A DNA stretch of 64,000 nt. Source: an uncultured Pirellulaceae bacterium. GTDB lineage: Bacteria > Planctomycetota > Planctomycetia > Pirellulales > Pirellulaceae. The stretch lies in the NCBI GenBank assembly GCA_937944405.1, contig CALDYR010000062.1, positions 16,003 through 80,002 of the forward strand, given 5' to 3'. The notes beneath the pieces are model-generated. The model did no database searches, was not told the origin of the DNA, and saw nothing but the letters and a program-made list of their open reading frames with translations. Below, in pieces: positions 21,447 through 31,659 of the stretch (its first letter is position 1; every line of letters begins with the position of its first letter). Made by a program: the position numbers and the translations under genes.

Positions 21447-22943
21447 TCAAGGCGAAATTGGATGACCTTGTTTGCGTTCTATGGTTTTTCGATAAAGGCG
21501 TTCGTACGCCCTGGCGCTGACCGCCCAAGACCAATCGCGTTGGATTCCAGCCCTGACCAAATTATTCCAATTTTCTTTATCGAAACGATACATTTGGATT
21601 GCCCGAGACAACGCTCGTTCTAATTCGATCGCGGTGAAACCATCGAACGAAAAACCGTTGGCGGTTCCTGCGGCGATCGTCTGTAGACTTGCATCTACAA
21701 CGGTATCGGCCAAACCACCGGTGCGTCGTACAACTGGAACCGTCCCGTAGGCCATCGAATACATCTGATTCAGACCGCAAGGCTCATATTCACTGGGCAT
21801 GGCGAAGATATCCGCACCGGCTTCGATTTGATGCGCCAGTTCGTTTGAGAAACCAAGCTGCAATCCTAATTTATGTGGGTGGTTTTGGTACAAACTGGTC
21901 AACGCGGCGTGAAACTCAGGGGCACCGGTTCCCAACACGACCCACTGCACATCAGTCGTTTCCAACCACCGTTGCATCACCTGCAAAATCAGCGACCAAC
22001 CCTTCTGTGTTGCCAGTCGGCCAACAATACCGATCATCGGCGTGCTGGAATTTTGTTCCAGACCAAAGTAATTCTGCAAGTGCTTTTTACATTCCGACTT
22101 ACCCCGAGGCCAATCATCGGCAGAAAACTTCGCCGGAATCAGTTCGTCGATCGAGGGGTTCCACTGCGTCACGTCGATACCATTGAGAATACCCGAGAGC
22201 ACATTGGCTCTGCGTTGTAACACTCCCTCTAAACCACAGCCTTGTTCGGCGCCCTGTATCTCTTGCGCATAAGTCGGGCTAACGGTGTTGATCGAATCAG
22301 CGAACACGATCCCCGTCTTCAACAAATTGAGACGATCAAAGAACTCCATCTGCAAATAGTTGTAGTACTTCCAATCCAACCCCGTCAGCGGCATCGTGCT
22401 TGACGGATACGTCCCTTGATAAGCCAAATTATGGATCGTGATCAAACTGGCGATGTTTTCGTATAGCGGATTGGATTCGTATTCCACTTTCAACAGGGCT
22501 GGAATCAGTCCGGTCTGCCAATCGTTGCAATGAATGAGGTCAGGTTTTAGATCCAATAACCGGACCGATTCCAGCACCGCGCGACTGAAGAAGATAAACC
22601 TTTGAGCGTTATCTTCGTAGTCGACACCCTTTTCGCCGTACAGCGATTCGCGATCAAAGTAATCATCGTTAGTGACCGAGTAAACCTTGACATTGCTACC
22701 GGGCAGCGTCGTGACCAATAATTCCCCCGGCACCAGTTGATTGCCGATGGGAATTTCCAGATCTATGCCGGTTTTCTGCACGCTGAATTCGCCGTAATTA
22801 ACCGCTCGGTAGCCGGGCATAAAAACGGTGATCTGATGCCCCAATTGTTCCAATTGACTCGGAAGGGCACCACACACATCGGCCAGCCCTCCGGTTTTGG
22901 CGTACGGCACGACTTCACTGCTGGCTACGATAATGTTCATCAA
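21447..22943 (-). CDS. glgA: Glycogen synthase (GT5)
   Basis: IIVASSEVVPYAKTGGLADVCGALP, LIHCNDWQTGLIPALL, MPSEYEPCGLNQMYSMAYGTVPVVRRTGGLADTV. Confidence 0.95.
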   Translation of the reverse strand: MMNIIVASSEVVPYAKTGGLADVCGALPSQLEQLGHQITVFMPGYRAVNYGEFSVQKTGIDLEIPIGNQLVPGELLVTTLPGSNVKVYSVTNDDYFDRESLYGEKGVDYEDNAQRFIFFSRAVLESVRLLDLKPDLIHCNDWQTGLIPALLKVEYESNPLYENIASLITIHNLAYQGTYPSSTMPLTGLDWKYYNYLQMEFFDRLNLLKTGIVFADSINTVSPTYAQEIQGAEQGCGLEGVLQRRANVLSGILNGIDVTQWNPSIDELIPAKFSADDWPRGKSECKKHLQNYFGLEQNSSTPMIGIVGRLATQKGWSLILQVMQRWLETTDVQWVVLGTGAPEFHAALTSLYQNHPHKLGLQLGFSNELAHQIEAGADIFAMPSEYEPCGLNQMYSMAYGTVPVVRRTGGLADTVVDASLQTIAAGTANGFSFDGFTAIELERALSRAIQMYRFDKENWNNLVRAGIQRDWSWAVSARAYERLYRKTIERKQGHPISP

Positions 22944-23010
22944 GGGCTTTCAATTGGCAACGTTTCAAATTCACCGAAGCTGCAAAGTCGGCACAACGAC
23001 AAGCCCTCCG

Positions 23011-23042
23011 CATGGGGCGTGTTGCACATGGGGCATGTTGCA
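23011..23042 (+). repeat. Two 16-bp near-identical direct repeats upstream of glgA
   Basis: catggggcgtgttgca catggggcatgttgca. Confidence 0.8.
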
Positions 23043-23170
23043 CATTATGTCGCCCGAAGATCTTAGTTTCAACAGGTCATCAAATCGAGTTCTCAAACCA
23101 GAACAGCGTCGGGAAAACTGGTCATAAGAACCAGTTTCCAATCGAAACCACTTCTACGATCGCGAGGAAA

Positions 23171-23935
23171 CTATTGCATCGCCTGGATGGCGCCACGCAC
23201 TTCGGTTTCCGATTCGCCCGGTGTCGCGCGTTCTAAAGACAACCAAGGGCCGCCAAAAATTCGTGCCGCTTGGGCAAAGCTGACCGCGCCTCCAGAGTAC
23301 ACCAACAAACGATAATCATCTAACGGATCTTCAACCTCATCAAACCCCGCAACAATTTCCCCGCTCCATTGATTTTCTCCAGCGATGCCGGCCAAGGAAG
23401 CCTCGAACACATTTTGCGCCGACGCGATATCTCCGGTCACCCACAGAATTCGGCGTTCCGATCGCTGGAGCCGGTGCGACAGATGTTTTAATGCCACCCC
23501 TGAAATCGGATCGATCCAATCGGCCGCAATTTCGATCGCGGGATCAATGACAAACTTCCGAAACGACATCCGCCGGTGCGGAACCTGCAAATCTGACCGG
23601 TCAATGACCATATCACCATACAAAATGATATCCAAATCGACCGTCCGCGGGCCCCATCGCCGTAGCCGCTGTCGTCCCAGTTTATTCTCGATTCCGCCGG
23701 TCACCTGAAACAGCGCTGCGGCTGAAAGCTGTGTTTCGATCAAGAAAACAGTATTGACGTAGTTAGCCAATGCGTTGGCCTGATCCACTTCGCCAGAAAC
23801 GGCAGCGGTAACCAACGGTTCAGCGACCGCGATTAACTCAATCTGCCCATCGGCCGCGATCAACTCCTTTGCCCGGCGCAAGCTTTGCCAGACATCGCCT
23901 ACGTTGGCACCGAAAGCAATCAACGCTTTAGGCAT
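23171..23935 (-). CDS. folK: 2-amino-4-hydroxy-6-hydroxymethyldihydropteridine diphosphokinase with C-terminal extension
   Basis: ALIAFGANVGDVWQSLRRA, GRQRLRRWGPRTVDLDIILYGD, VPHRRMSFRKFVIDP. Confidence 0.88.
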   Translation of the reverse strand: MPKALIAFGANVGDVWQSLRRAKELIAADGQIELIAVAEPLVTAAVSGEVDQANALANYVNTVFLIETQLSAAALFQVTGGIENKLGRQRLRRWGPRTVDLDIILYGDMVIDRSDLQVPHRRMSFRKFVIDPAIEIAADWIDPISGVALKHLSHRLQRSERRILWVTGDIASAQNVFEASLAGIAGENQWSGEIVAGFDEVEDPLDDYRLLVYSGGAVSFAQAARIFGGPWLSLERATPGESETEVRGAIQAMQ

Positions 23936-24695
23936 CGCATCGTTTCCAAATAGCTTGAAGATTCAGTCTTCCACGCAGGCCACGTCCACATCGAAACACC
24001 AAACAGAAAATAAAAACAGAAAAGCGACGGGCGGCATCGTGCCTGACCGTCGCCATGTCATCCAGTGCGTTAATTCGAAAATTAACCTCAAGTCCTTCGG
24101 TTGATTCAACAGTCCGCCATCGGCAGTTCCCGCCGGCCAGAACAGCTGTGAAATTCCATTTTCAACAAAATGGGTGTGGAGTCCGATCCACGACACATGG
24201 TCGCCGACTATCGCTTCCCTCAGTCGCCGCCACCCTTTACTCTCTTTCGGCTATTGCCTCCTGCAAGAACTAAGTGTTCGCATGCGGCTCAATCAAGTTG
24301 AAAAACAGCCGGTCCAAACGACCACACGTTTAAACTTCGAACTCGTGAATGTCATTTTGGGAATGTTGAAGACGTTGTCAAGCAAACAGTTTTGTTTTTC
24401 CATGGCAGCACTTCGGACAGAAAAAAAATTTTTACTTGACAGCCTTCACCCAACACAAACTTCGATCTCCGCATCTTCCACCCATGCCGAATTCTCGTTT
24501 ACACGGTTTTCGAAAAGCATGGTTTTTTCAAACAACGCAAAATCAGCAGGCGCTGTCAATCGCTATTACCTTAAAATTTATTCACCACTTGCAACCCGTT
24601 TAGAATTACCTAACAAGCGTTTAGACTGTTCAAAATTAAGTTTTTGAGACGCCGTTTTTTTTTGTATCCTTTTTTTCCTCCGTTGGGAGCTTGAC

Positions 24696-25280
24696 GTGTT
24701 GGAGATCATCACTTTTCCTCACCCCACCTTACGACATAAATCCAAACCGATCACCAAAGTCGACGCGGAACTTAAGCAAATCGTTGCCGACATGTTCGAG
24801 GCGATGTACCAGGCCAAAGGCATCGGCTTGGCGGCCAATCAAGTCAATTTGCCGTTGCAGTTATTTGTTATCAACACCACCGGCAAAAAAGACAGCGGTG
24901 AAGAACAGGTGTTTATCAACCCCGTTCTGTCGGCAGCCAAAGGCGCAGCCGATGCAGACGAAGGCTGCTTGAGCCTGCCGGGCGTTGGCGGCATCGTCAG
25001 CCGACCAGAAACCATTCACGTTTCTGCCTATGACCTTCAAGGCAACCCAATCGAAATGACGGCCAAAGGATTGCTTGGACGCGCCATCCAGCACGAATTC
25101 GATCACTTGCAGGGCGTCATGTTTATCGACCGATTATCTGATTCTGAAAAACGCTTGATCCAAGAGGAAGTCGAAACTTTCGAACTTGACTTTGAGGCTC
25201 GACGAAAGGCTGGCAGCATTCCCTCCAACGAACAGATCGCCGCCCACCTAAAAGATTTCGAGACCCGGTACTGCAGCTGA
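24696..25280 (+). CDS. def: Peptide deformylase
   Basis: GIGLAANQVNLPLQLFVIN, EGCLSLPGV, LLGRAIQHEFDHLQGVMFIDRL. Confidence 0.96.
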   Translation: MLEIITFPHPTLRHKSKPITKVDAELKQIVADMFEAMYQAKGIGLAANQVNLPLQLFVINTTGKKDSGEEQVFINPVLSAAKGAADADEGCLSLPGVGGIVSRPETIHVSAYDLQGNPIEMTAKGLLGRAIQHEFDHLQGVMFIDRLSDSEKRLIQEEVETFELDFEARRKAGSIPSNEQIAAHLKDFETRYCS

Positions 25281-25308
25281 AGCTATCCCCTCACCAAGAC
25301 AAACGCCA

Positions 25309-26292
25309 ATGAAACTTATTCTTTTTGGAACCGGCCCGTTTGCTGTCCCGACATTCGAGAACCTCATCCACTCCGACCACGAAATCGCCGCACTGGTGAC
25401 TCGCCCGATCGCGGACTCCGGCAAACGACGGAAAACGGCCGAAAACCCCACCCGCGACCTAGGTGCAGAACACGGACTGTTGATTCTCGACCCCGACAGC
25501 ATCAACACCGAAGATTCCATTGCCACCCTAAAATCACTTAACGCGGACCTGCTGGTGGTTTGTGACTACGGACAAATCCTCTCCAAAACAGCGCTCGCAA
25601 CTGCCGCGCTGGGGGGCATTAACCTTCACGGTTCGCTGCTGCCCATGTATCGCGGCGCCGCCCCTATTCATTGGGCCATTTACAATGGCGATACCGTCAC
25701 CGGCGTTACGATCATCCACATGACCCCGCGGCTGGATGGCGGGCCCTGCCTGATCAAGGTCGAAACCCAAATCGAACCCGAAGAAACCACCGAACTGATC
25801 GAACCGCGATTGGCGCAACTGGGCATCGACGCGGTCAACCAGTCCATCGCGATGCTGATGCAGTGGGATCGGCAATCCGAAATCGGCACCAAGCAAATAC
25901 CATCCCAAGCCACTAAAGCCCCGCGTTTGAAAAAATCCGACGGCCGCATCCTGTGGTCGCGCAGCGCTGTCGAAATAAAAAATCAAATCCGAGCATTCCA
26001 GCCATGGCCTGGCACCTTCACAACCTGGCAGCCAGCGGGAAAGCCCGAACAACGACTGATCATACACAAGGCAACCGTTGTTTCGTCGGAACGGGCGACT
26101 TCAACTCCCGGCGAAGTCATTCTGTCGAACAAAACAGATCTGATCGTCCAAACCGGAGCAGGGCAGTTAGCGTTAAACACCGTGCAACCGGCCGGAAAGA
26201 AACCAATGCCTATCGCTGATTTTTTACGCGGCAATCCACCGGCGGCCAGAAGTACGATGGGCCTACCGCCGGAAACGAAAACTAAACACTAA
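25309..26292 (+). CDS. fmt: Methionyl-tRNA formyltransferase
   Basis: ILFGTGPFAVPTFENL, GGINLHGSLLPMYRGAAPIHWAIYNGDTVTGVTIIHM. Confidence 0.95.
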   Translation: MKLILFGTGPFAVPTFENLIHSDHEIAALVTRPIADSGKRRKTAENPTRDLGAEHGLLILDPDSINTEDSIATLKSLNADLLVVCDYGQILSKTALATAALGGINLHGSLLPMYRGAAPIHWAIYNGDTVTGVTIIHMTPRLDGGPCLIKVETQIEPEETTELIEPRLAQLGIDAVNQSIAMLMQWDRQSEIGTKQIPSQATKAPRLKKSDGRILWSRSAVEIKNQIRAFQPWPGTFTTWQPAGKPEQRLIIHKATVVSSERATSTPGEVILSNKTDLIVQTGAGQLALNTVQPAGKKPMPIADFLRGNPPAARSTMGLPPETKTKH

Positions 26293-26301
26293 CGACGCCA
26301 A

Positions 26302-26769
26302 TTGAACGCAATGGTAGATCACAGGAGCAAAAGATGTACTGGATTCATCTACCACATCGCCAGCGGCCATGCGTTGTTCACAGGCCTAACACTTGTGATG
26401 CTGGCGACGATCACGAACACCCGATCCACGTGGCATGGGCAACGGCTAAAAAGATTGTCGCTGTTGATTGGATGCGTACTGATCTTGGTCGGTGCCGCTT
26501 CGCTACCGATCTGGATCTACAGTATTTTCGTGATCGCTTTATTGGTTTGGACAATTTCTTGTTATCAATCCAAATGGAGAAACATCGCGCGGCGTCTCAC
26601 GATTGGAGTTTGTCTGATCGTGGCTGCCGCCGAATTCCCATTTCATCTAATCCTCACCCTCAACCCTTACAACCGGTTCGGTAAACACCGTGACGGTGAT
26701 AAGCGATTCGGTCACCGCAGGACTCGGCAACGACGACCGTCGGAAAACATGGCCTCAATTGCTGGCTGA
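26302..26769 (+). CDS. Membrane-anchored N-terminal part of a probable SGNH hydrolase (frame-split)
   Basis: TM segments VLMLATITNTRS..., LSLLIGCVLILVGAASLPIWIYSIFVIALLVWTISCY, GVCLIVAAAEFPFHLILTL; useful homologous segment ends near 26680, followed by the hydrolase block in another frame. Confidence 0.5.
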   Translation: MNAMVDHRSKRCTGFIYHIASGHALFTGLTLVMLATITNTRSTWHGQRLKRLSLLIGCVLILVGAASLPIWIYSIFVIALLVWTISCYQSKWRNIARRLTIGVCLIVAAAEFPFHLILTLNPYNRFGKHRDGDKRFGHRRTRQRRPSENMASIAG

Positions 26770-27226
26770 GGATCACGGTTTGGGCATCCAAGACATTTCC
26801 CATATCGGCGAAACGGCTGCCTCGGCGCTAAAAAGGGTCCAGCAACATTCGATCCAATCCGACCTAATCATTATCGAAATCGGCGGCAATGATGTTCTCG
26901 GTGGGACCACCGCAGCAGAGTGCGCAGACAACTTGGAAGCCTTAATCTGCGCACTGAACGATGCCGATCACGAGCAACCCAACAATAACCGTGATAGGCA
27001 GTTGCTCATGTTTGAATTACCGCTGCCGCCATTTTACACCAAATTTGGAAAACACCAGCGCGACATCGCAGCGCGGCACCACGTTAAACTAACCCCTAAA
27101 CTTTACTTTTACTCCGTCATTGGCAGACAACATAACACCGTCGATGGAGTTCACCTTTCGCAAGAAGGTCATCGCCAAATGGTGGATGTTGTCTGGCAAA
27201 TCATACGCGACGCGGCCAACCCGTAG
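26690..27226 (+). CDS. SGNH/GDSL hydrolase domain
   Basis: TVISDSVTAGLG (block I), IIIEIGGNDVLGG, DGVHLSQEGHRQM (D..H block V). Confidence 0.8.
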   Translation: MTVISDSVTAGLGNDDRRKTWPQLLAEDHGLGIQDISHIGETAASALKRVQQHSIQSDLIIIEIGGNDVLGGTTAAECADNLEALICALNDADHEQPNNNRDRQLLMFELPLPPFYTKFGKHQRDIAARHHVKLTPKLYFYSVIGRQHNTVDGVHLSQEGHRQMVDVVWQIIRDAANP

Positions 27227-27262
27227 AGGCTCAACACCCACCACGACCGGATAACACTCCCG

Positions 27263-28020
27263 ATGTTCAACTGGTTTAAAAAACCGAAGGCGCAAAAAAA
27301 CACTTGCCGCCGCCCGGCCTGAATCGTGGTCATTGCATCTTCATCGAAACGTTCGTTTAAGTTAGGGATTGACCGCTGACGAAACTCAACGGCTACAACG
27401 CATCGCGAAAATTTTCGTCGCCGAAAAAAACTGGGAAGGTTGCGATGGGATCACTGTGACCGAAGAAATGAAAGACACCGTCGCCGGCCAAGCGACATTG
27501 TTGTTGTTGGGTGCGGACGATTTTTACTTTGACAACGTCGCCAGTATTATCATTTTCCCCGCCGCTTTTGTCCGCCAGGCCACCGACGGCGTGATCGCCA
27601 GAGACTCCCACCGCGCGGGCGAAACTTGGCAGGACGGTCCGATCACCCTCTCCTGACAAGACACAATCAGCGGCGGGCGCAATGACCGCGATGACCGCGA
27701 TGAGCAAAACCTCGCCGTTCATGAATTCGCTCACGCGCTCGGCGGCCTCGATGGGGAAACGGGCGGTGGCGTGATGATCGAAGCCCCTGAAACGTGCAGA
27801 AACTGAAAACAGGTTGTGAACCGCGAATTTGCAGAACTCTTGAGGTGCAAACCGCAAGGCATTACGACGCGCTTGGACCACTACGGGGGCACCAATAAAG
27901 CAGAATTTTTCGCTGTCAGTAGCGCAACCTTTTTTGAACAACCCCGAAAACTACAACAGGGACATTCAAGGCTATTTGAGCTATTGTAAAAGTACTATCG
28001 TGTCGACCCAAGAACGTGGC
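27263..28020 (+). pseudogene. Decayed MtfA/M90-family zinc peptidase gene
   Basis: Pieces across frames with stops: MFNWFKKPKAQKN; WSLHLHRNVR; LTADETQRLQRIAKIFVAEKNWEGCDGITVTEEMKDTVAGQATLLLLGADD...ETWQDGPITLS*; NLAVHEFAHALGGLDGETGGG; NREFAELL...LDHYGGTNKAEFFAVSSATFFEQPRKLQQGHSRLFELL*KYYRVDPRTW. Confidence 0.85.
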
Positions 28021-28092
28021 GGCAGAACTAATCCTTCGAATCGCGGTTTATCATCCATCTCCGACATTATCCGACTTTGGAATTCCAACGTT

Positions 28093-29379
28093 ATGCCATC
28101 CATCGCTATGATTCTTAGGTTTGCATCTACACTCCTTGTCTCGACTTTCATTTCGGTATCGACCGCGCTGACGATCTCGTCGGCTTACGCCCAAGACGCA
28201 TGGCACGAATTCCGCGGCACCCAAGGGAACGGCCGAATCGCCGACGGAGCAATCCCCGTCGATTTTTCTCCGTCGAAGGTCCTCTGGAAAACCCCCGTCC
28301 CCGGTCGAGCGTGGTCTTCGCCAGTGGTGTTGGGCAACCAAGTCTGGGTCACCACCGCCACTCCCGATGGCAAACGTATGTCTGCGATTTGCTTCGATGT
28401 CCGAACCGGCGAACAAGTCTTTGACGTTTTGATTCACGAAAACGAAACGCCCTATTTCTGCCACAAAGCGAACTCTTACGCTTCGCCAACGCCGACCATT
28501 GAAGCGGGACGCATCTATGTTCACTTCGGACGCTACGGAACGACTTGCCTAGACACGACCAATGGAAAAATAATATGGCAAAGAACTGACATTCAATGCG
28601 ATCACTTTCGCGGCCCCGCGTCCTCGCCGGTGCTCTCGAAAACCCTTCTGATGGTTGCGATGGACGGCATCGATCAGCAGTTTGTCATCGCCCTGAATAA
28701 GCAAACTGGTGAAACCGCTTGGCAGACGAATCGTGACATCGAATACGGCACCGACAATGGCGACCGTAAAAAGGCTTACAGCACCGGCACAGTCGTGAAC
28801 GTAAGGGACAAACAATTACTCATTTCGCCTTCGGCGGTGGCAACGATCGCTTATGACATCGCCAACGGGAAACCGCAATGGACCGTTTATCATGCCGGCA
28901 TGAACGCGTCTGCGCGCCCCATCCAAACCAGCAATGGCACCGTCCTGTTGACCAACGGGATGGGGAAACTGCTGGCCATTGATCCTTCTGGGCAAGGCGA
29001 CGTCACCCAAACAATGGTTCGGTATGAACGTTCCAAAGTCATTCCGAAAAAATCGACTCCAGTGATCGTCGATGGACTCGCCTTCGCGATCGACGACAAA
29101 GGCGTCGCCTCTTGCTTCGACGCCGAAACGGGCAAAGCTGTCTGGGCCAAGCGTATTGGCGGAAAATTCGCGGCCTCGCCAATCACCGACGGTGAAAAGA
29201 TTTTGGCCGCCAATGAAGCAGGTACCATCCACATTTTTAAAGCGGCTGCACAATATGAACCTTTGGCCGAAGTCAATTTTGCCGACGGATTTCACGCCAG
29301 CCCCGCAGCGATCCAAGGTGATTTGATCCTCCGCAGCCTCACCCACCTTTACCGCATCAAAGGCCAGCACTCGAAATAA
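28093..29379 (+). CDS. Secreted PQQ-like beta-propeller repeat protein
   Basis: Repeated blades WKTPVPGRAWSSPVVLGNQVWVTTA, CLDTTNGKIIWQRTD, IALNKQTGETAWQTNR, CFDAETGKAVWAKRIGGKFAASP; ATG at 28093 followed by signal peptide. Confidence 0.87.
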   Translation: MPSIAMILRFASTLLVSTFISVSTALTISSAYAQDAWHEFRGTQGNGRIADGAIPVDFSPSKVLWKTPVPGRAWSSPVVLGNQVWVTTATPDGKRMSAICFDVRTGEQVFDVLIHENETPYFCHKANSYASPTPTIEAGRIYVHFGRYGTTCLDTTNGKIIWQRTDIQCDHFRGPASSPVLSKTLLMVAMDGIDQQFVIALNKQTGETAWQTNRDIEYGTDNGDRKKAYSTGTVVNVRDKQLLISPSAVATIAYDIANGKPQWTVYHAGMNASARPIQTSNGTVLLTNGMGKLLAIDPSGQGDVTQTMVRYERSKVIPKKSTPVIVDGLAFAIDDKGVASCFDAETGKAVWAKRIGGKFAASPITDGEKILAANEAGTIHIFKAAAQYEPLAEVNFADGFHASPAAIQGDLILRSLTHLYRIKGQHSK

Positions 29380-29615
29380 GGCGCTTCCCAAATTTTAGTG
29401 GCAAGTTTGAAAATCGTAGTAAGATTCGCCAGAATTCCCGATTGGTTCATTCCCGATTGGCTCACTGAAGGACATTCCAACCACCTCCAATGCATTCTCT
29501 GGAGAAACCAAATAACGCCAGCGCCTATTTTTTCGCAACAAAGCCACTGCCACCGGCGGAACCCGTACACCGTTGGCTCATCTTTCTCGGGGGATGAAAG
29601 ATCACTGAGAAAAAG

Positions 29616-30251
29616 TCAATGTGATAGTGTCTTCTTGGTCGCCAATTCCGTCCGGCGTGTCAAATTCTCTTGAATAAAGGTTCCACGGGGATCGAAAACG
29701 CGCGCGTTTAATTCCACATCATCGGGGTGATCTTCTAAAGTATATTTCTGGGCCAGAAAATTTGCGTCTTTGCTGGCCGAAAGCGCACCGCGCGAACGGC
29801 TTTGAATGAACGCCAACCACATTCGATCGGGGCCGATTCCCAAAGTCGAATCGGTGGCGTTGGCCTGAAAATCACTCGGCGTCAACGGCGACAAATGTAA
29901 TGTGAAAATCGTGAAGGCTAAAAATACGCACGCAATCCACACCGACAATACCGATTGACCGACCATTTCAATGACCGGATCAAAGTGCAGCTTGCGACTG
30001 GAAGTGATGTCGGTCAACGTTCGTAAAACCAAATAACTGCCCACAAACAAAATCCACACGGCCAGAAAATCAACCAGCGGTTTGTAGCCCACACTCCCAG
30101 CCAACTCTGTGGCCAACCCTTCGTAAAAACTTGACGCAATCAAACCCGATAGAATCATATTGATCAGCGTTAAGCAATTGCTCCAAATCCCAAACCACCA
30201 AGTGCAGGCAATCACGCCGAAGAACACCAAAACGATAATTAAAGTAATCAT
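29616..30251 (-). CDS. CvpA-like integral membrane protein
   Basis: Four N-terminal TM segments, GLIASSFYEGLATELAG...LVDFLAVWILFVGSYLVLRTLT. Confidence 0.65.
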   Translation of the reverse strand: MITLIIVLVFFGVIACTWWFGIWSNCLTLINMILSGLIASSFYEGLATELAGSVGYKPLVDFLAVWILFVGSYLVLRTLTDITSSRKLHFDPVIEMVGQSVLSVWIACVFLAFTIFTLHLSPLTPSDFQANATDSTLGIGPDRMWLAFIQSRSRGALSASKDANFLAQKYTLEDHPDDVELNARVFDPRGTFIQENLTRRTELATKKTLSH

Positions 30252-30348
30252 AATCTTACAATCAACAAATAAATCAATACTTGGCAGGTCTCGGGCAAGG
30301 CGTTTACTTCATTCCTTGCGCGTCTTGATGATCTAACTCACTTGCCAC

Positions 30349-31659
30349 TTACTTCAGCGACAACACGCGCTGAAGTTCTTCGACCGAGGTTATCCCTTGA
30401 GCGATCAACAACGCGCCTTCCTGACGCATCGTAACCTGCCGACTTTTTTGGGCGATCGATTTTAGCGTCTGTTGATCGGACTTTTTCAACAACGCGCTGC
30501 GCATCGTTTGGTTAACCTCTAGCATCTCAAAAATTCCCGTTAAGCCGTAATAACCGATGCCACCGCACGTTTTACATGGTTCGACTTCTTTTTCCTCTTC
30601 ATCGACCATGCCTTCGCGATAGACAAACGGACGATACAGTTCGGAAATCCTCCCTTCTGGCAGACCCAATTTTCGCAACAGGTCCGGATGCGGTTTATAG
30701 TCCACTTTGCACGTCTGGCAAAGCTTTCTCAGCTTCCTCATGCAAACGACCATGGTCAACATGTTGGCAAATTTTTCCAGATCAGGTTTCAGCCCCACGA
30801 TGCGCAATAACGCATCGATGCAGTTACGTCCCGGTCCACGTACAAAAATCGGCATGTCATGCTTCGAAGATATTGCCATCATGTCATTGAGGGATCCACC
30901 ATCGGGCACATCGTTGAACGCCAACACGTTGGGTTCCTTTAACAACAATTGCGGCAGCGGCGTCATCGAAGTTTCGCCCTTGCCTTTATCGAAAGTGATA
31001 GAGCCGAAATTGATGACTTCTTGCTCCACCAATGATTCCTCTTCGATTACGAAGAAGTCGCGCGTCAGCCGATCACACGCGCTCAAAACCCCCCGCCAAG
31101 CCGACGTATAACCTTCCCCGGGTTTGGCAGACACCAGCAGCAAATGCGAATCGTCTCGCCGCAGCACCTCACGGAGCTTTTCCTTCATGCTCGACCGCAT
31201 CCCCAGTTCTTCAACGGTCTCGATCAGCTCCTTCTTCCACGTTATATAAACCGCAACGCGCTCACCCGTTTTGACGCCTTGGGATACGACGCGGATCTTT
31301 TGTCTGGTCTTTTGATATTCGGTGGCAAAATTACCCGTTTGCCGAGCTCTGCGTTCCCGGTAATCCATCCCCGCCAACTGTTTCAAAGTCGCCAACATGT
31401 AATCACCGGTTTCGCGCTCCATCGGTGGCCCAGCATGCCAAATCCCATCAATCTGATAACGAACCGTAACCTGATTCGAAGTGTAGTCCAACACCGTGAC
31501 TTCCGAACGCTTCACAATCGCTTCTGCAATCAGCACCGACACTGTGAAGTAACCGGGTGACGGTTTCACCATCTCTAGGTTCGTTTCCCGAGCTTCATCG
31601 TCATCACCGGCAGGGGTGAAGCTGACCGGAGGCCGATCGTATTCTTCATCGAAGGACAT
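30349..31659 (-). CDS. GspE/PilB-like ATPase-fold protein with degenerate Walker motifs
   Basis: N-terminal T2SSE-like YTSNQVTVRYQIDGIWH...LKQLAGMDYRERRARQTG, VSAKPGEGYTSAWRG at the Walker A position, C-terminal CxxC...CKTCGGIGYYGLTGIFEMLEV. Confidence 0.82.
   Translation of the reverse strand: MSFDEEYDRPPVSFTPAGDDDEARETNLEMVKPSPGYFTVSVLIAEAIVKRSEVTVLDYTSNQVTVRYQIDGIWHAGPPMERETGDYMLATLKQLAGMDYRERRARQTGNFATEYQKTRQKIRVVSQGVKTGERVAVYITWKKELIETVEELGMRSSMKEKLREVLRRDDSHLLLVSAKPGEGYTSAWRGVLSACDRLTRDFFVIEEESLVEQEVINFGSITFDKGKGETSMTPLPQLLLKEPNVLAFNDVPDGGSLNDMMAISSKHDMPIFVRGPGRNCIDALLRIVGLKPDLEKFANMLTMVVCMRKLRKLCQTCKVDYKPHPDLLRKLGLPEGRISELYRPFVYREGMVDEEEKEVEPCKTCGGIGYYGLTGIFEMLEVNQTMRSALLKKSDQQTLKSIAQKSRQVTMRQEGALLIAQGITSVEELQRVLSLK

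Noticed and set aside
24105-24690. ORFs 24055-24273 and 24174-24647 upstream of def
   Set aside because: No recognisable protein motifs and AT-rich composition; treated as non-coding/intergenic.
27653-27657. In-frame TGA in the MtfA remnant as a selenocysteine codon
   Set aside because: The position does not correspond to a Cys (Trp expected from memory of the family) and the gene has additional frameshifts and stops, so decay explains it.
27393-27941. Minus-strand ORF of 182 aa
   Set aside because: The plus strand carries the recognisable MtfA remnant; the antisense ORF has no recognisable family.
27934-28092. N-terminal extension of the beta-propeller ORF
   Set aside because: Overlaps the MtfA remnant; a signal peptide begins at ATG 28093.
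28816-29391. Antisense ORF (191 aa) opposite the beta-propeller gene
   Set aside because: No recognisable motifs; opposite strand of a well supported CDS.
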